The position numbers were made by a program, and so were the translations under genes. From Pseudoscleropodium purum (lineage: Eukaryota > Streptophyta > Bryopsida > Hypnales > Brachytheciaceae): a DNA stretch of 64,000 bases. The DNA is taken from the NCBI GenBank assembly GCA_963969395.1, contig OZ017799.1, positions 8,062,501 to 8,126,500 of the forward strand, given 5' to 3'. Position 1 is the stretch's first letter. Each line of letters starts with the position of its first letter. Below are positions 13,250 through 25,989 of this stretch, in pieces. A model generated the notes under the pieces. That model worked only from the letters and a program-made list of their open reading frames with translations, did not search any database and was not told the origin of the DNA.

Positions 13250-14240
13250 CCTTGCTCCAAATGACAAAATCAAAAAGCCCTGGTCTAGATGGGATTACTA
13301 TAGAGTTTTTTTGTAAATTTTGGGACCTCATTAAAGATTAATTTATGGATATGGTTCTTTCTTTTGTTACTCAAGGTAGGTTACTACTAGGAATGACATC
13401 ATGGACTATAGCTCTGTTATTTAAATTAGGGGATTGGTTTGATCTTTTCAATTGGCAACCAATTACCCTCTTGAATGTCTCATATAAAATTGTTGCCAAA
13501 GCTATGCAAATTAGGCTCCAACAATTACTCAAGGATGTCATTAGCCTTGAACAATCTACTTTCTTATCTTTTAGACATATCCTAGGCAACATACTTTTGC
13601 AACATGAATTGGTGCAATGGATCAAGGATTCTGACCAGGACTTGATATTTTTAAAACTTGACTTCACCAAAGCTTATAATGTGGTATCTTGGGACTTCCT
13701 TCTTCGAGTTATGACAAAGATTGGAATCCCCAATTCCTTCTCCTACCTAGTGATGATGTTGTTATAAGATGCCTCTGCATCAATTTTAATTAATGGTCAA
13801 GCTACATCTTCGTTCTCCATACAGAGAGGAGTATGACAAAGGTGTCCATTGGCCCCATACTTATTCTTACTCATAGGGGAGGCACTTCATATGGCAGCTA
13901 TGGTTGAACAAAATCAAGGCAATATACATGGCATCTTGCTTCCTAACAGTGACTCTTCCTAACTTGTATCACAATATGAAAATGACACCAGTTTATCTAT
14001 CAAAGGACAAGAAACCGACCTTCAAAACTTCATCCCTCTTATACAAAGATTTGGAGGTGCATTTGGACTCAGAATCAATTGGACTAAGAGCACTACATAT
14101 TGGTTTCCCCTAAAAACCAAACCGGTATGGCTAGATAGCTTTAACCTTACATGGGTCCTTTCTAGATCACTATCCAAACTTTTTGGTGCTCCATTTGGCA
14201 TAAATCTAGAGACAATAGACATTGATGGGTTCCTTTAGTA
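13250..14240 (+). pseudogene. LINE ORF2 reverse transcriptase remnant
   Basis: The fingers and palm of a non-LTR reverse transcriptase are recognisable. KSPGLDGI lies near 13273, the block WQPITLLNVSYKIVAKA near 13453, and motif A KLDFTKAY (13653) carries the first catalytic Asp. At the second catalytic site, near 13972, the family motif Y/F-A-D-D is replaced by YEND, losing one catalytic Asp. Downstream FGLRINWTKS (14063) matches the following conserved block. In-frame stops at 13339, 13765 and 13834 confirm an inactive copy. Confidence 0.85.
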
Positions 14241-15489
14241 GAAAATAAAGAAGAAACTGTCATATTGGACCTCACAATGTCTTTCTCTTGCAAGATATGT
14301 GACTATCATCAATGTTGTACTCTTGTTTACATTATACTACTTTATAGCAATCTGGAGTGGTTTTCTTCAGGCTATCTGAACTATTTGGGGTTTCAAAAGG
14401 AATTTTCTCTAGAGCAGCACCAAATATACAACTAGAACACAGGTTAGTTGGGCAAATTGTTGCCTTCCCAAGAAAATTGGCAAACTCAAATTACTTGATC
14501 TTGAGATCTCCCTTACAACTCTCCTAGCAAAATGGGTCCTATTTGCTATTGAGCCAGGCATCACTAACTTGAAAATATTCCTTAGGTATAGAATCTCTAG
14601 AATGAAACCTCACCCTAAGTGTGGATATTGGTTCCCCTCCCAAGTGTGGCTTATGGGTCATAAACCTTTAGTTACATGTGGGTCTAGAGTTTGGAACAAA
14701 ATCACAAGCGCTTGGAGGAAGATTGTGAAGCGTACTGAGCCTTTACCCCCACTAACTCAGATAAAGTTCTCACAACTAGCATATGGTAGTCTTCAAGCTA
14801 TATCGGCTCAAATTTCAACTTTTCAATTAATAGAGCAAGAACTTTAGCTCAAGGTGGCTTATATACTATCGACAACCTATGGGATTCCCAAACTCATAAT
14901 TTCATCCCCTGGCATACAATCTCTACTTTATTTCCATTTACAGAAATGGAAAGACATAACTAGTTATACATGATATCTAGTATATCTCTAGTCTGGTTGG
15001 AAATGCTTAAGAACCAGTTTGACAAAGCCCAAGCTGATGAATGGGTTAAAATGTTCTTCAATAGCAAAGACTTCATTCCCACCTTAACATGGAAGAATCT
15101 AGTCCTTGATAACCCTATTCTTCTTCCTCATATTTGGCTATTGACACTTCCTCTTCACACTACAACGTTTTCCGTGGGTGCTAGATCTTGGCAACTAGCC
15201 AAATCTCCAACATCAGGAAGAACAACAACTCTCTCAGGATTCATATGATGAGTTTGTATTTCTTCAATCTAAAAGGGTAGTACTAGAACTCCTTATCTTT
15301 TTTATTCAGGAGCTACATCTTCTCTACACTTTGACCCGAGGGAATGGAAATGGTGAGATGGCACCCAACTCTTAGCCTATACAATAGCTACTAGTTGCAA
15401 ACATATTACTCAAGACTTTCAGCTTACACGGTCTATTCTATCTAAATGGGAAGGTAATCTCTTATGTTCTCCCCGGATTAGAATGACGT

Positions 15490-15703
15490 TTGGTTTAAAG
15501 CCAGGTCATAGAAAGAAGTGGCTTTCATGTGGTCCATCTTCCACAATGCAGTTGCGGTACAAATATGGAGAGCACATATTAATCTAGGTATTGACACAAG
15601 TTGTCCTTATTGTGATTTAGGAAGAGAAGAGTCTCCCTTTCATAGATTTTTCTCTTCTTCGAAGGCAATGGAGATGTGGGCATTAGATGTTTTTTGGGTT
15701 TGA
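15490..15703 (+). pseudogene. LINE ORF2 zf-RVT zinc-binding segment
   Basis: The frame at 15518-15703 includes IWRAHINLGIDTSCPYC followed by EESPFHRFF. This fits the zf-RVT pattern (Cys-x2-Cys then His) found after the reverse transcriptase in plant LINEs. The expected final cysteine is replaced by serine. The tail continues after 15962 with SLLRGSILWIIW. Confidence 0.7.
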
Positions 15704-15962
15704 GGAGGGCCATTTGGGCTTGTTTCCAACATTGTTCCTCGAGCAATCCAGGAATAGTTATTGTTAGAATTTTTTTTTTAATTTAAAAAAAAAATTTAAA
15801 TGCAAGAAAAAGTTGAAATTTTGAAAAAAAGAAAAGAAGAAAAAGGGATTTGGCAATCATTGTGCCATGTCATGTAGCTGCTGTGGAGTAGTGCATTGCA
15901 GCAAGGAATGCAAATTTAGGTAGGGGAATTCACAACCTTCCTGAGGGGCTGAATCTGATCTA
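15684..15962 (+). repeat. Short TIR-type element, diverged copy inside LINE
   Basis: The 279-bp segment aligns with 27821-28116 and 36010-36264. All three start TAGAWG-TTTTGGG, share a T-rich middle around GAATTTT and an AAATGCAA block, and end AATCTNNTCTA. This copy is the most diverged. It lies between the zf-RVT segment and the LINE tail, so it is either an insertion or a piece of LINE that later became mobile. Confidence 0.5.
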
Positions 15963-16890
15963 GTGGACTATGTGCAATCTATTCTTTATCGTCTTCAGGA
16001 TGCTCACACTTGCATAAGGCCACACATGAAAATGACTTTTACCCAATGTGTCTTTGGCTCTTCACCACCTCAACAATTTTAGAAAGTTAAGGTTATTTGG
16101 TCCTTACTTCGAGGCTCTATCCTCTGGATTATTTGGATTCCCACAACAACAAGATCTTCTCTTAAGAGCAGTGGCCTTTAGATGTTACTCAAAAGGCTAT
16201 CTGGGAGGCACTTCTTAACTCAAGCCGTATAACTCAGTTGAAGTCTTGTCTTGCTGTCATTCATTGTCCACAAAAAATGTTTGCTATTTGGGCCAAGTTT
16301 CATAAAATTTGGCTCAAATCCTCTGTTCTTGCTATAGGGTGGGCACTCAAATTGTGTGGAGCAAGAGGGGCCCTCCCTCTTGTCTTTTCTCTTCTAGATT
16401 TTCTTTCTTCTTTTCAGTTCCCTTTTTGCTTTTATCTCTTCATTGTTCAGCCTTTGTTGGCTTGGCCGTTTCGTATTTTTTTTTTTTTTTTTTTTTTTAA
16501 TGCAATGGTTCTTTCCATTTGTTAAAAATTTAAAAAAATTTAAAACAAAAAAACAAAAAAACTTCTCAATCTCTCAAAAATATGTGAGTTCACGAATTAT
16601 AGCTTCTCCAAGGTACCTCAATAGCAAATCTGCTTGGTAATAGGCATGTTTATCTTATCTGCTTTCGTTGTTGCAGGCTTTGCAATTCATAATCATTCGG
16701 GCACACAACTTGTCTCAGTTACTCTGTCTTTTCTAGAGAAAAACAGTAGCCTTTAATTACAGAAAACAACAAAGATCAGAAAACTAATCCAGGTCCCGGC
16801 AAGGAAGCAGATCAAGGTTGTACGAAAGAGACGACGCCAATTTCCTCCGAGAAGTTACAGTTGTCTCCGTCCGTTCCTTCAGTTCAGTTG

Positions 16891-17590
16891 CTACCTGAAG
16901 CTAAACTTATGAAATTTTCGAAATGAAACTCCACTTTCCAAAGACAAAACTGAAATTCTTTTCAAGAGAAGAACAAAAAAAGAATGGTCTGTCTGTCTGT
17001 CTGCCTGCCAAGGATCCAAATCAGCTATGTAAGTACCGCCAAGCCTGGCAAGAAATAAGTTAAGATAAATTAATGAATTCAGACTGCGGTTCATCAATTG
17101 CCGCTGTGAGAGGGCACCATTGATCTCCTCCAACTCCAACTCCAATTCCAACTCCAACTCCAACTCGATGCAGAGCTAACTTAGTGCAGACTGCTCTCGA
17201 TCACTGCTGTCTCATCTGATGGATTGGCAGGTCGAACTTATTTAACAGACCCTGGCCCTTCAGCTGGGACGATTCGATTCTTACGTTTTTTTTGGGTTTT
17301 TTTGGAAACAAATGAAACGGAATTTCATTGCAATCAATTCGTAAGCTACTTAATCGCTCAGCTGCAATCTCGGAGCGCAGGCAGTGGTTCCACATGCCCA
17401 GTCCTGACCATTCAGGCATTGACGGAAGTTTTTGCAATTAAATTATCAGCTGGCGTAACATAACTGTCATGCTACTTACTCCCCTCCTGTACCAGATTCG
17501 ACCTGCCAGTCTGCCACTTCCCCGGCCAATTCTGAATGATTTGGGCATAAGTATCTGTGGCAAACTCTTGCATTGAACGACTGGACACAT
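16891..17590. other. Intergenic DNA with hexamer repeat
   Basis: A CCAACT-type hexamer repeats about six times at 17125-17166. No gene was recognised. Other short frames on both strands have no family support. Confidence 0.5.
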
Positions 17591-17627
17591 CATCTACGTT
17601 TCATTGGTGTTAAAGTATTATTAATAC

Positions 17628-17630
<3 letters not shown>

Positions 17631-17701
<71 letters not shown>
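17631..17701. repeat. (TTA)n microsatellite
   Basis: About 24 uninterrupted ATT/TTA trinucleotide units. Confidence 0.97.
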
Positions 17702-17702
<1 letters not shown>

Positions 17703-17843
17703 AATTCCCTTTCTTCCAAAAAAATAAATATTAAATATTAATTAATTAATTAGTTTCATATATATAAATGACTGTGTGTAAAACACTTGGTTAATGCATG
17801 AGTATGCAACTGCATTTGCGGCCCATTTGTCCATTTGCCCTAA

Positions 17844-17993
<150 letters not shown>

Positions 17994-18479
17994 AATTTTT
18001 TTTAATTTTTTTTAAAAATTTGAAAATTTGAAATTATATATATATTTTTTAAATAAATAAAACAAAATGAAATTACATTGCTAAGGGTGAAATACAAATC
18101 TACTAGCCATGAGTGGCCTAGCAGGTGAGAGAACCAATTGAAGACAACCACGATAGAGACTACAATGTAAGGATAGATATGATTCACATACAAGTGAAGG
18201 CAAGCAACAACAACTAAAGGTACAATCAAAGGAAAGGGTGTGAGGTCTCTCTTATAGCTAGTTGAAAGGAAAATTGAAGCCACCATGTTGTGATGAGAGG
18301 AGTCCTTTAGAGGGACTAAAACACAAATCCTACACTAAAGCCAAAGGTCCCTACATCAATTTCCCAACATCCACCCTTACAAAGAAACTGAATCTACATC
18401 TACATTTTACAAAGGTATCTAGTAATTTGCATTGCATTGTCGGGATCACTATTGTTTGTTGCATACATTGGTCCATTTG

Positions 18480-18700
18480 ACCCTCCTATAATCTAAGAGA
18501 TCACTCCAAATGTCACACAGTAGATGTTTTGAGGCCTAGACTTGGAAGTTGAGCACCTTGTCATTTCTCTAAATTCAAAGTGCCCAAAAAACAATTGTAC
18601 ATACTTCAAGCCAAATCCTTTTAATTGGCATTAAAAACTTTTTGGACTCAATAGAAGGCCTTTGTAGGACAATTGCGGTCAACAAGAAGTACATGCAAAC
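18480..18700 (-). pseudogene. Possible antisense LINE tail remnant
   Basis: Reading the - strand from about 18670 downward gives a translation with KRIWLEV, TIVFWAL and RNDKVLNFQV. This is the kind of Trp-rich tail found at the end of LINE ORF2 (compare LWIIW at 16130 in the large LINE). Two stops lie where Trp or Glu would be expected. The relation is judged by eye only. Confidence 0.35.
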
Positions 18701-21700
18701 AAGTAGGATCTTTGTTGGCAACAATAGTGTCACATGTAAGGTGACTTGGAATTTTTAATTGTGGTACCAATAAGTGATGAGCTTCAAAATACCCATGTGT
18801 CTACAAAGATATTATAGAAAGGATTGCATTCAAATTCCATTGAATATAATATTAGAAAGTAATGATTGCATCACCTTGTTTCCTATAAGAAACTACTAAA
18901 GACCTTGTGCTTCTTCTCCCACTAGCAAAACATTCGTGACATATTTGTCCCATTGCCATGCACATTTGGTAGAAAGGCAATTCCAAGAGTAATGTAATAT
19001 TATTTCTTTTGGGAATCTATAGCCCACTAAGCACTAGGTGTCCAATGCCCCATCAATTCTCCTCCTCCAGTGATTTACAACCATTGTCTTATGCCAAATG
19101 AACAATAGAAATCCTACCTCTTTCCTTGTGTATTCACAAGATCAAATTGTTTTCCATCACAAACCAAAGTCGTGTGGAAGGGTGCCACTCTATTTCCTAA
19201 TGATTGGGTTGAAGACCTACTGGCTCCATTTAAAAAGGTTGCAACCTAGATTTGCAATAAATCCAATAAGTGGGATGTTGTGATTGTTCACATTCCTTTC
19301 AAACTTGTCGAGGTTTGACTCTAGGCAGTCAATGCAGAGTCAATGTACAATTCTAAATGGTACAATATTTTTTGGGGGTGGCGTAGAGGATGCTCACAAG
19401 TAGTAAAACCAAAATCCAAGAGCTTTTCAAGTACTCAATCATGTAAAGGCTAGAGACCCAATGCATATGGAACTATTCATTGGAACTTGGAGGATAGTGT
19501 AGAGCATTCAGTCTTCTTCATTGATGAACCAATAGACCCATTCCTCTTCTGTCAAGCAAGAGAAGTTCTAAGTGAGAAGCCTTCTCTATTGCACTTGAAT
19601 TGCTCAGATAGTCATTTGCCAAGCACCTATTTCCCCTTACGTCAATTCAAACTCCACCTTAGCTTTACAAGCAAATAAAACTCACTCTTGGTTTTATATG
19701 TTATGAATCAATTTCAAACTATGACAATAGAAATAAATAGCTTGTGTTTTAGAGAAGCCTAGTCCTAAGAGTGACACAAAATGAGACAATTAAAATGATT
19801 TTGTGCTAATTTCTCATGGGACATTGGATTGAATTAGAGGATTTTGTATTGCAATTTCTTCCATGAGGTCTTAGCTCTATTTTATGTCATTGACCCTTTT
19901 TGATCTTGGAAGTGGGGTAACATGAATAATTCCATGCTATAGAACCAACATCTCATGTGTAGAGTTGGAAGTTGTTGAGTTAGTACCTAATAAGGGAATG
20001 TAGGTTGGATGAATTATGTTCATATACTTTGATAATCCACTTCACCATTAGTGTCGTTAGCAAGTCCTACAAATAGATCAAATTGATTCTCTCTTTATCC
20101 TCTAGTTGGCACACTACTAAAGAAATCAATATCCATTCCAACATAAATTAAGCATAGTTTTAGATTGGCTTAGATGTCTTAATTTGTAAATTTTTTAGCA
20201 TAGATCTATTATTATACCATATAAGATGAATGTGCCATGTCAATAAAGATCAAATGCGACATCATCAAAATGTCTTATTTTTAACAAAAATTGATTTTTC
20301 CTAGAATAATCGACACACAAGCAAGGCTGCTACATCAATGGATCCTAACCATAGGGCACACTCATGCCAAATAATTAATTAAAGTTATCAAAGTAGATTC
20401 TATATTACTTAATTTAGCATTAAAAATTCAACATTGCAACCAAAAAAATTTATTATATTTTGCAATTGAACTTTGATTGCCACTTATCACAATGTATATA
20501 AAGTTGAGAAGACAAGTTCTTTATACAAGTAGGGTGGTAGAAGGTAGAAAAACCCATATGGGATATATAAACTAGGATTTGAAGGAGCTCAATTGCTCAT
20601 AGTTAAGTCAAAAATTGGAATTGTGGTTAAAGTAGAATTTCAAATCTCATTTAGGGAATGTAGAATAGTTTGTTTTTTAAACTTTGAAGGAAGTTAATGT
20701 GGAAACTCAAGCAAACTTTATATTCCAACATTTGTTTGAAATTTTGAGCCTCTAATAAAAAGTTATGAACAAACTTCAAAAAGGGGTTGGAAGGGACATT
20801 TTCTTTAACAACAAACATCCTTTTTGAAATTTGTCTATAACTTTTGATTGGAGGCTTGAAATATCAAATGGATTTTGGAGGTGAAAATTAGCTTGATTTC
20901 AAGACATTTAAAAAAAATAGTTATTCTACTATGCCAAAATGAGGTTTAAAATTCTACTTTGCACATAATTCATATGTTTTGACAATGGGTGGTCAAGCTT
21001 TCATCTTTGAATAATCTCTAGATTGTCATCACTAAACTTTTGAGTCTTTTTTTTGGTGTAATTGCATCAAGAATAGGGTGATTGGCAATTAGTCCTTCCA
21101 TCCTACTAAAAAAACTCCAAATTGGTCATAATGCATGTATCACTATACTATTTCATTTATTGATTTGATTGTTGAGCAAGCAATGTAGAATTCAAATCAA
21201 TTTCTTGCTCAATCAATTCCAAAATTCCACATCACTTGTTCAAAGATTAATGATCAAAATCATGCAATAGAGCAATATGGTGATATGTGCACTATTTAAT
21301 TTGAGGTTTTAATTGCTTAGAATGTTACAAGGTAGATCAACCTATGACCACATAGATTTACTATCTAAATACATTGGAAAAGCTATTGGTCAACTCACGT
21401 ACTTTTTAAAGATAAAAAACTGGAAAGAAGCCATTTGCAAGTAGAATCAAGACATTTTGACAAGAAGTGAAGCTAAATTGGTGAAATGCGGATAGACTCA
21501 TAAAAAACCTCACATTGATGTGTCTCCTTCTCAAGTGCATTGTCATGATACTAAAGGGTTATTCTACCTTTTAACATCATCATTTAGAGCTTGAAAAAGG
21601 CCAAGTTAAGATTTGCTTATATATGTGTGTGTGTGTGTGTGTGTATAAGCATTCATTTGTCAATGCCCTATGAAAGGTGCATCATTCTAAAATAGGAAGG

Positions 21701-22480
21701 AAGGAGGATGTAAGATGTGACAATCAAGTGGAATATTGACGTAGAAGATTTCTATTCAAGTCCATGTATACTATGCTTAGAAGATTTGTAACTAACATAG
21801 GGTCGGATTCCATGTGGAATCAAGGTCAATAGAGCCAATGTCCCAATCAACGATGGAATGGGGACTTTAGAAAAATCAAATTCCTCTTTCCACCATTGAT
21901 TGGTCATCCAATTTCAACATCTACTTAGACCTTTGACTACTAGAAAGGGGTCTTGAATTAACACAATTTTTTCTAAATTATGTTGATAGTAACTAAATAT
22001 ATCCATTGCAAAAATGGCAATTTTACATGACTCATTTTAAAATTCAACATAGATTACCAAACTTGTTATTTATAAAATGTCAATGTATATGATTGTGCTT
22101 AATTGATTCAAAACAAAAATAAAAGGAGTAAAAAAATGATCAAATTTAATAAAAAACAAAGAACCAAGATGTTGTAAAAATAATAATGTCTTCAAAATTA
22201 GCAAAAAAGTCCAAAATAAAGTCTAGTGACCATCTACCATCAAGAAGATTTTAGATTGCAAATGAAGGACTCACTTCATTGACATTTAGTGAAAATAAAG
22301 GGTGGAAAAGTCTTTTTTATAATAAAATTTATTATTAATCATAAATCTTCAAAGAGTATGGGATAATTTCAAGGATGAAAGCTTAACCACTCCAATCAAA
22401 ATTTATGAACAAATTTCAAAGAGGATGTTTGAAGTTTTCAAAAAAAATGTTTCTTTCAACTCCTCTCTCAAATTTGTTCA
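18700..22480. other. AT-rich repeat-derived DNA, no gene
   Basis: I see nothing codable. A (TG)n tract lies at about 21624-21645. The stretch 20750-20940 is related to the flanks of the element at 22489-23217 (both carry a GAGCCTCTAATA-type word and CAAATGGATTT). This marks an older dispersed repeat into which the element inserted. Confidence 0.45.
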
Positions 22481-22488
22481 TAAAATAG

Positions 22489-23217
22489 TTGCAAGAAACA
22501 CTTGCCGGTTTAGGCTCAAAACAGCCTTATTACAAGAGTTTTGTGACTTTTGGAATAAAAATTTAAAAAATAAAATAAAATATGGATAATTTGTAAAGCA
22601 TAAAAATAGTATATATATATATATATACAAATTCAAACCTAAAAAAATTTATCTCTAAAAGTTATGCCCAATAAAAGAGGCCTAGAAAAATGCAAGAAAA
22701 TAGGTACTTTTGAATTTTATTTAAAAAAAATAGTAAATAAAATTAAAATTAATAAAATTAAATCCATTTTTCTAATCTTTTCTTTTGTTCCATGTGAACA
22801 AAAAATTCATCATAAAAAATTTTCCCCTCTTCATAGTACTTGTGCAATCAGTGTTCACTTTCAACCCATGTATAGCCCTTATACCAATTTCTTTGCCAAA
22901 AATCTCATTAAACATCTTTAGAATGTTAGCCCACCTACAACAAGCCAAAACCTTGGCTTCAAAATCAAATTTCTAATCCCCAAATAGGATTGAGAACCCC
23001 TAAAATAGCGAAGGGTAGACCTTCCATTGGGGCTACCTTAAAAATAGTAAATTATTTTTAAAAAAATTGAAAAAATTACTGAATTTTTAGATCAACAACA
23101 CGCACTTCTCCTCCAAATTTCAGTTAAAACGGACTTAAACCACAAAAGTTATGAGAAAAAATACCTCCATGAAAACCAAGGGGACACCAAAAATGACAAG
23201 TGTTTCTTGCAATCACC
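22489..23217. mobile_element. 0.73-kb TIR element, copy A
   Basis: The left end reads TTGCAAGAAACACTTG and the right end is its inverse, CAAGTGTTTCTTGCAA. The interior aligns with copy B at 25178-25910. Shared blocks in order are ATATGGATAATTTGTAAAGC, TTTATCTCTAAAAGTTATGC, AAAAGAGGCCTAGAAAAATG and CAATTGGGG-type words. There is no transposase-like frame. CATAA occurs just outside both ends (about 22479 and 23220) and may be part of a target duplication, but I am not sure of the exact limits. It is inserted in an older repeat whose uninterrupted relative is at about 20770-20940. Confidence 0.7.
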
Positions 23218-23229
23218 TCATAACTATTT

Positions 23230-24765
23230 ATTAGAGGCTCAAAATTTCAAATGGATTTCAAGAGATGAAAATTTGCTTGATTTTTCACATTAACTTCATT
23301 CAACGTTTTCTGAAAAAAGTTATTCTACATAGCCTAGCCATGATTAGCGCATACTGTTGTCTTCTTCTTCTAACTTTCTTTCTTTACATCCACGTGAGAT
23401 GAGTTCAATGAATCACAGTATGCACCAAAACAAAATCTCAACTCCGTTTTCAAAGGTGTCGAGGCATTAATTTCCTCAAGAACGTCAAATCCTTCCTGTC
23501 TGTCCAAATCGGGTCCAGATAATGAGCTTTCTCAATATTTAAGTAAACCTTCGATCAAATGTGGTAAATCCTTGTGGCACTCAGTGTCGTTCCAAAAGTT
23601 GTCTACACATTTAGACCCTCCAAAATATTCTTCTTCATCTTCGCTCGAGCTCCAGTACGCAGGTCGGATGCTAAAACCGATGATTCCGGCCAGGCTTGTG
23701 AAACCACCTGTTAAATAGTACGGTATTAAGAAGGGTTCATTGTCTCTTGAGCTGCAGCGAAGGACTTTATGTTCCTGTCTAGAGCAAGATTCACGTACCG
23801 GAGTGATCCGGCGTTTCAGCTCTCCAAGTAATTATACTGTAGTAGCCGATCGATCGATCGATCGAATTGCCTGTGCCAAAAAGACCAGACAAAAATATTT
23901 TCTCCACCGCTAGCTAGCGGTAAGTTATCTTCACGTACATCTCGATCTTCCACTGGCTTATCGATCTTACAAAGTGCAGGCCTTCAAGTTGTGCGGACGC
24001 GTCTCGCTAACTTGTCATTGATCTGACTCTCGTAGCCGGGCGAGTGTTACGCAAGATTGTCTGACAGACCAGTCCTGTTAGATTGCCTCCCGCCGCAGTC
24101 ATCATCATCTAATAATAGTAATAATAATAAGCACCTTAGTTATGAAACCTTAGTCTTTAATTTCTCTTAGGGAAATTAATTGTTACCAAATAATCGATGT
24201 TCCAGGCTTGGAAGTTACTTCAATCGAGCTGCCTGCTAAAGCCAACAAGTAACTTCTAATTGGTACAATTGAAAGACTCATGTACATTTCAGGCCTGTTA
24301 GTACGTACTGAGTGTGCACATTCAATAACAAACACTCAAAAGGTCAGATGACTGTCATATCGATCTGCATGCGCAAACAGCATTGATCTGGTAGCAGCTG
24401 AGCAGTGAAGGTGTGTATAAAATTTATCCAAGAAATCACATGCATTTGCAAGCGGCTTGGCTTTGGAGTCTTTCTCTACAGCTCAAATTAAGTTATATTT
24501 GTCCTTGACTTGCACTAGATTTGGACACATTTGAGTCGAGTATATATATGTACAATTAGTTGAGAGCACTGTCTGTGAATATTCAACTATTGTTGCATCT
24601 ATCTTTGTCAATGAATCATAGTCATAGTGGCAAATTTTGTGGGATCATTTCAACTTTGGCTTTGAAGAAGGGATTGTCATAGAAGCGTAACTCTGCAGGT
24701 CCGCTGATCTTGACTACAGCACACGGACGCAACATGTAATGTAAAACAGTACATTACAGTCAGCC
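23230..24765. other. GC-richer intergenic DNA, no gene recognised
   Basis: This 1.5-kb stretch is less AT-rich than its neighbours and looks low-copy. It contains (GATC)n at 23846-23863 and CTAGCTAGC words. No open frame, splice pattern or RNA gene could be supported. A promoter or an unrecognised non-coding transcript is possible. Confidence 0.35.
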
Positions 24766-24767
24766 AA

Positions 24768-25985
24768 TTAGGAGTTTGCCCTCATGCCATTGCGGAATTT
24801 TTAAGAGGAAATTTCCCATAATTAAGGTAGGAGGTTCTGAAAGCGCACCAGCTCTAGAAGCTTTCATCTCCACAAATGTACATTATATGTACATGTTACT
24901 TTTTGTAGCTTTTAGCAATGTAAAAACACTGTACATTTTAGGAGGTGGACACTTTTAGAGCCCTCTGCCATTTCAACTTCAGAGTTTCATAACTAATTCC
25001 ACAAAGCTCCAAAAATATGAAACGACTTGGGTTAGATGCCAATTCCACTTGTCATTTAGAAAAAGTTTATTGAAAAATATTTCAAGAAGTTTCACTTCCC
25101 CAAAAGTCAGTCCTAGCTCTTAAATGATCCATTTATGAACCTCCTACCTTATAAAGACAAGTGTGAGAAATGGTGCTGGGTGATTGCAAGAAACACTTGT
25201 CCTTTTTGACTCAAAATGGTCTTATTTCTCTAGTATTGTGACTTTGAGAATAATTTTTTTTTTTAAATACAACAAAATATGGATAATTTGTAAAGCATTT
25301 ATAACAGTATATATCAGAAAGTTTAGACCTAGAAAAATTTATCTCTAAAAGTTATGCACAACAAAAGAGGCCTAGAAAAATGCAAGAAAATAGATGCTTT
25401 TGAATTTGATTTTTAGAAAATAGTCAAAAAATTCAAAAAATTCAAAAAAAAAAAGGAATTTTTTTAATCTTTTCTTTGGTCCCATGTGAACAAAAGAATC
25501 ATCATAAAAAAATTTACCCTCTTCATAGTGCTTGTGCAAACAATGTCCACTTTTAGCCCATGTGCAACCCTTACACCAGGTTCTTTGTCAAAAATCTTAT
25601 TAAATGTCTTTACAATGTTAGCCCACCTAAAACATGGCAAAACTTTGGCTTCAAAATCGCATTTTGGGTCCCCAAATAGGATTGAGAACCCCCAAAACAA
25701 CCAAGGTAGACAACCAATTGGAGACACCTTAAAAATAATAAATTATTATTTTTTAAATTGAAAAAATTATTGAATGTCTAGATCAACAACACTCACCTCT
25801 CCTCCAAATTTCAGCTAAAATAAACTTAAACCACAAAGGTTATGAGGAAAAACACCTCCAAAGAAACCAAGGGGACACACAAAAAGGACAAATGTTTCTT
25901 GCAATCACCCTACAATGCTATTGAAATTATATTTTTGGAAAAAAAATGAATTTGTTATGAATTTTTAAAGTGTGTTGTCTATCAT
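24768..25985 (+). repeat. Older dispersed repeat hosting TIR copy B
   Basis: The stretch at 24768-25177 and 25911-25985 matches 49062-49190. Both start AATTAGGAGTTT-CCCTCATGC and contain ATAAAGACAAGTGTGAGAAA followed by a GAAATTATATTTTT block and GAATTTGTTATGAA. In the 49-kb copy the last two blocks are almost adjacent. Here the 733-bp TIR element separates them, so the 49-kb copy acts as an empty site. Confidence 0.65.
25178..25910. mobile_element. 0.73-kb TIR element, copy B
   Basis: The left end is GGGTGATTGCAAGAAACACT and the right end inverts to GGGTGATTGCAAGAAACATT. The inverted repeat of roughly 30 bp has one or two mismatches. The interior is homologous to copy A and has no recognisable transposase. 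The flanks AATGGT (left) and AATGCT (right) may be an imperfect target duplication. The interior of both copies retains partly alignable translations on either strand, but no domain is recognised. Confidence 0.8.
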
Positions 25986-25989
25986 GGCC

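Larger units (their letters stand above)
9030..16560 (+). mobile_element. Degenerate L1-type LINE retrotransposon
   Basis: Order along the + strand: an ORF1-like DUF4283 region, an AP-type endonuclease, a reverse transcriptase, a zf-RVT zinc-binding segment, then a C-terminal tail with the usual tryptophan-rich motif (LWIIW, 16120-16140). An A-rich stretch at 16524-16561 may be the poly(A) end. Reading frames are broken by many stops and shifts, so the copy is inactive. It has been invaded by a hAT-like MITE (10000-10474) and contains a short inverted-repeat element (15684-15962). The 5' limit is uncertain and no target duplication was found. Confidence 0.85.

Noticed and set aside
16891..17163. 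Glu-Leu repeat frame on the - strand
   Set aside because: It is the translation of a CCAACT hexamer repeat and lacks any domain.
23846..23863. GATC repeat as a regulatory site
   Set aside because: It is a short simple-sequence repeat with no associated gene.
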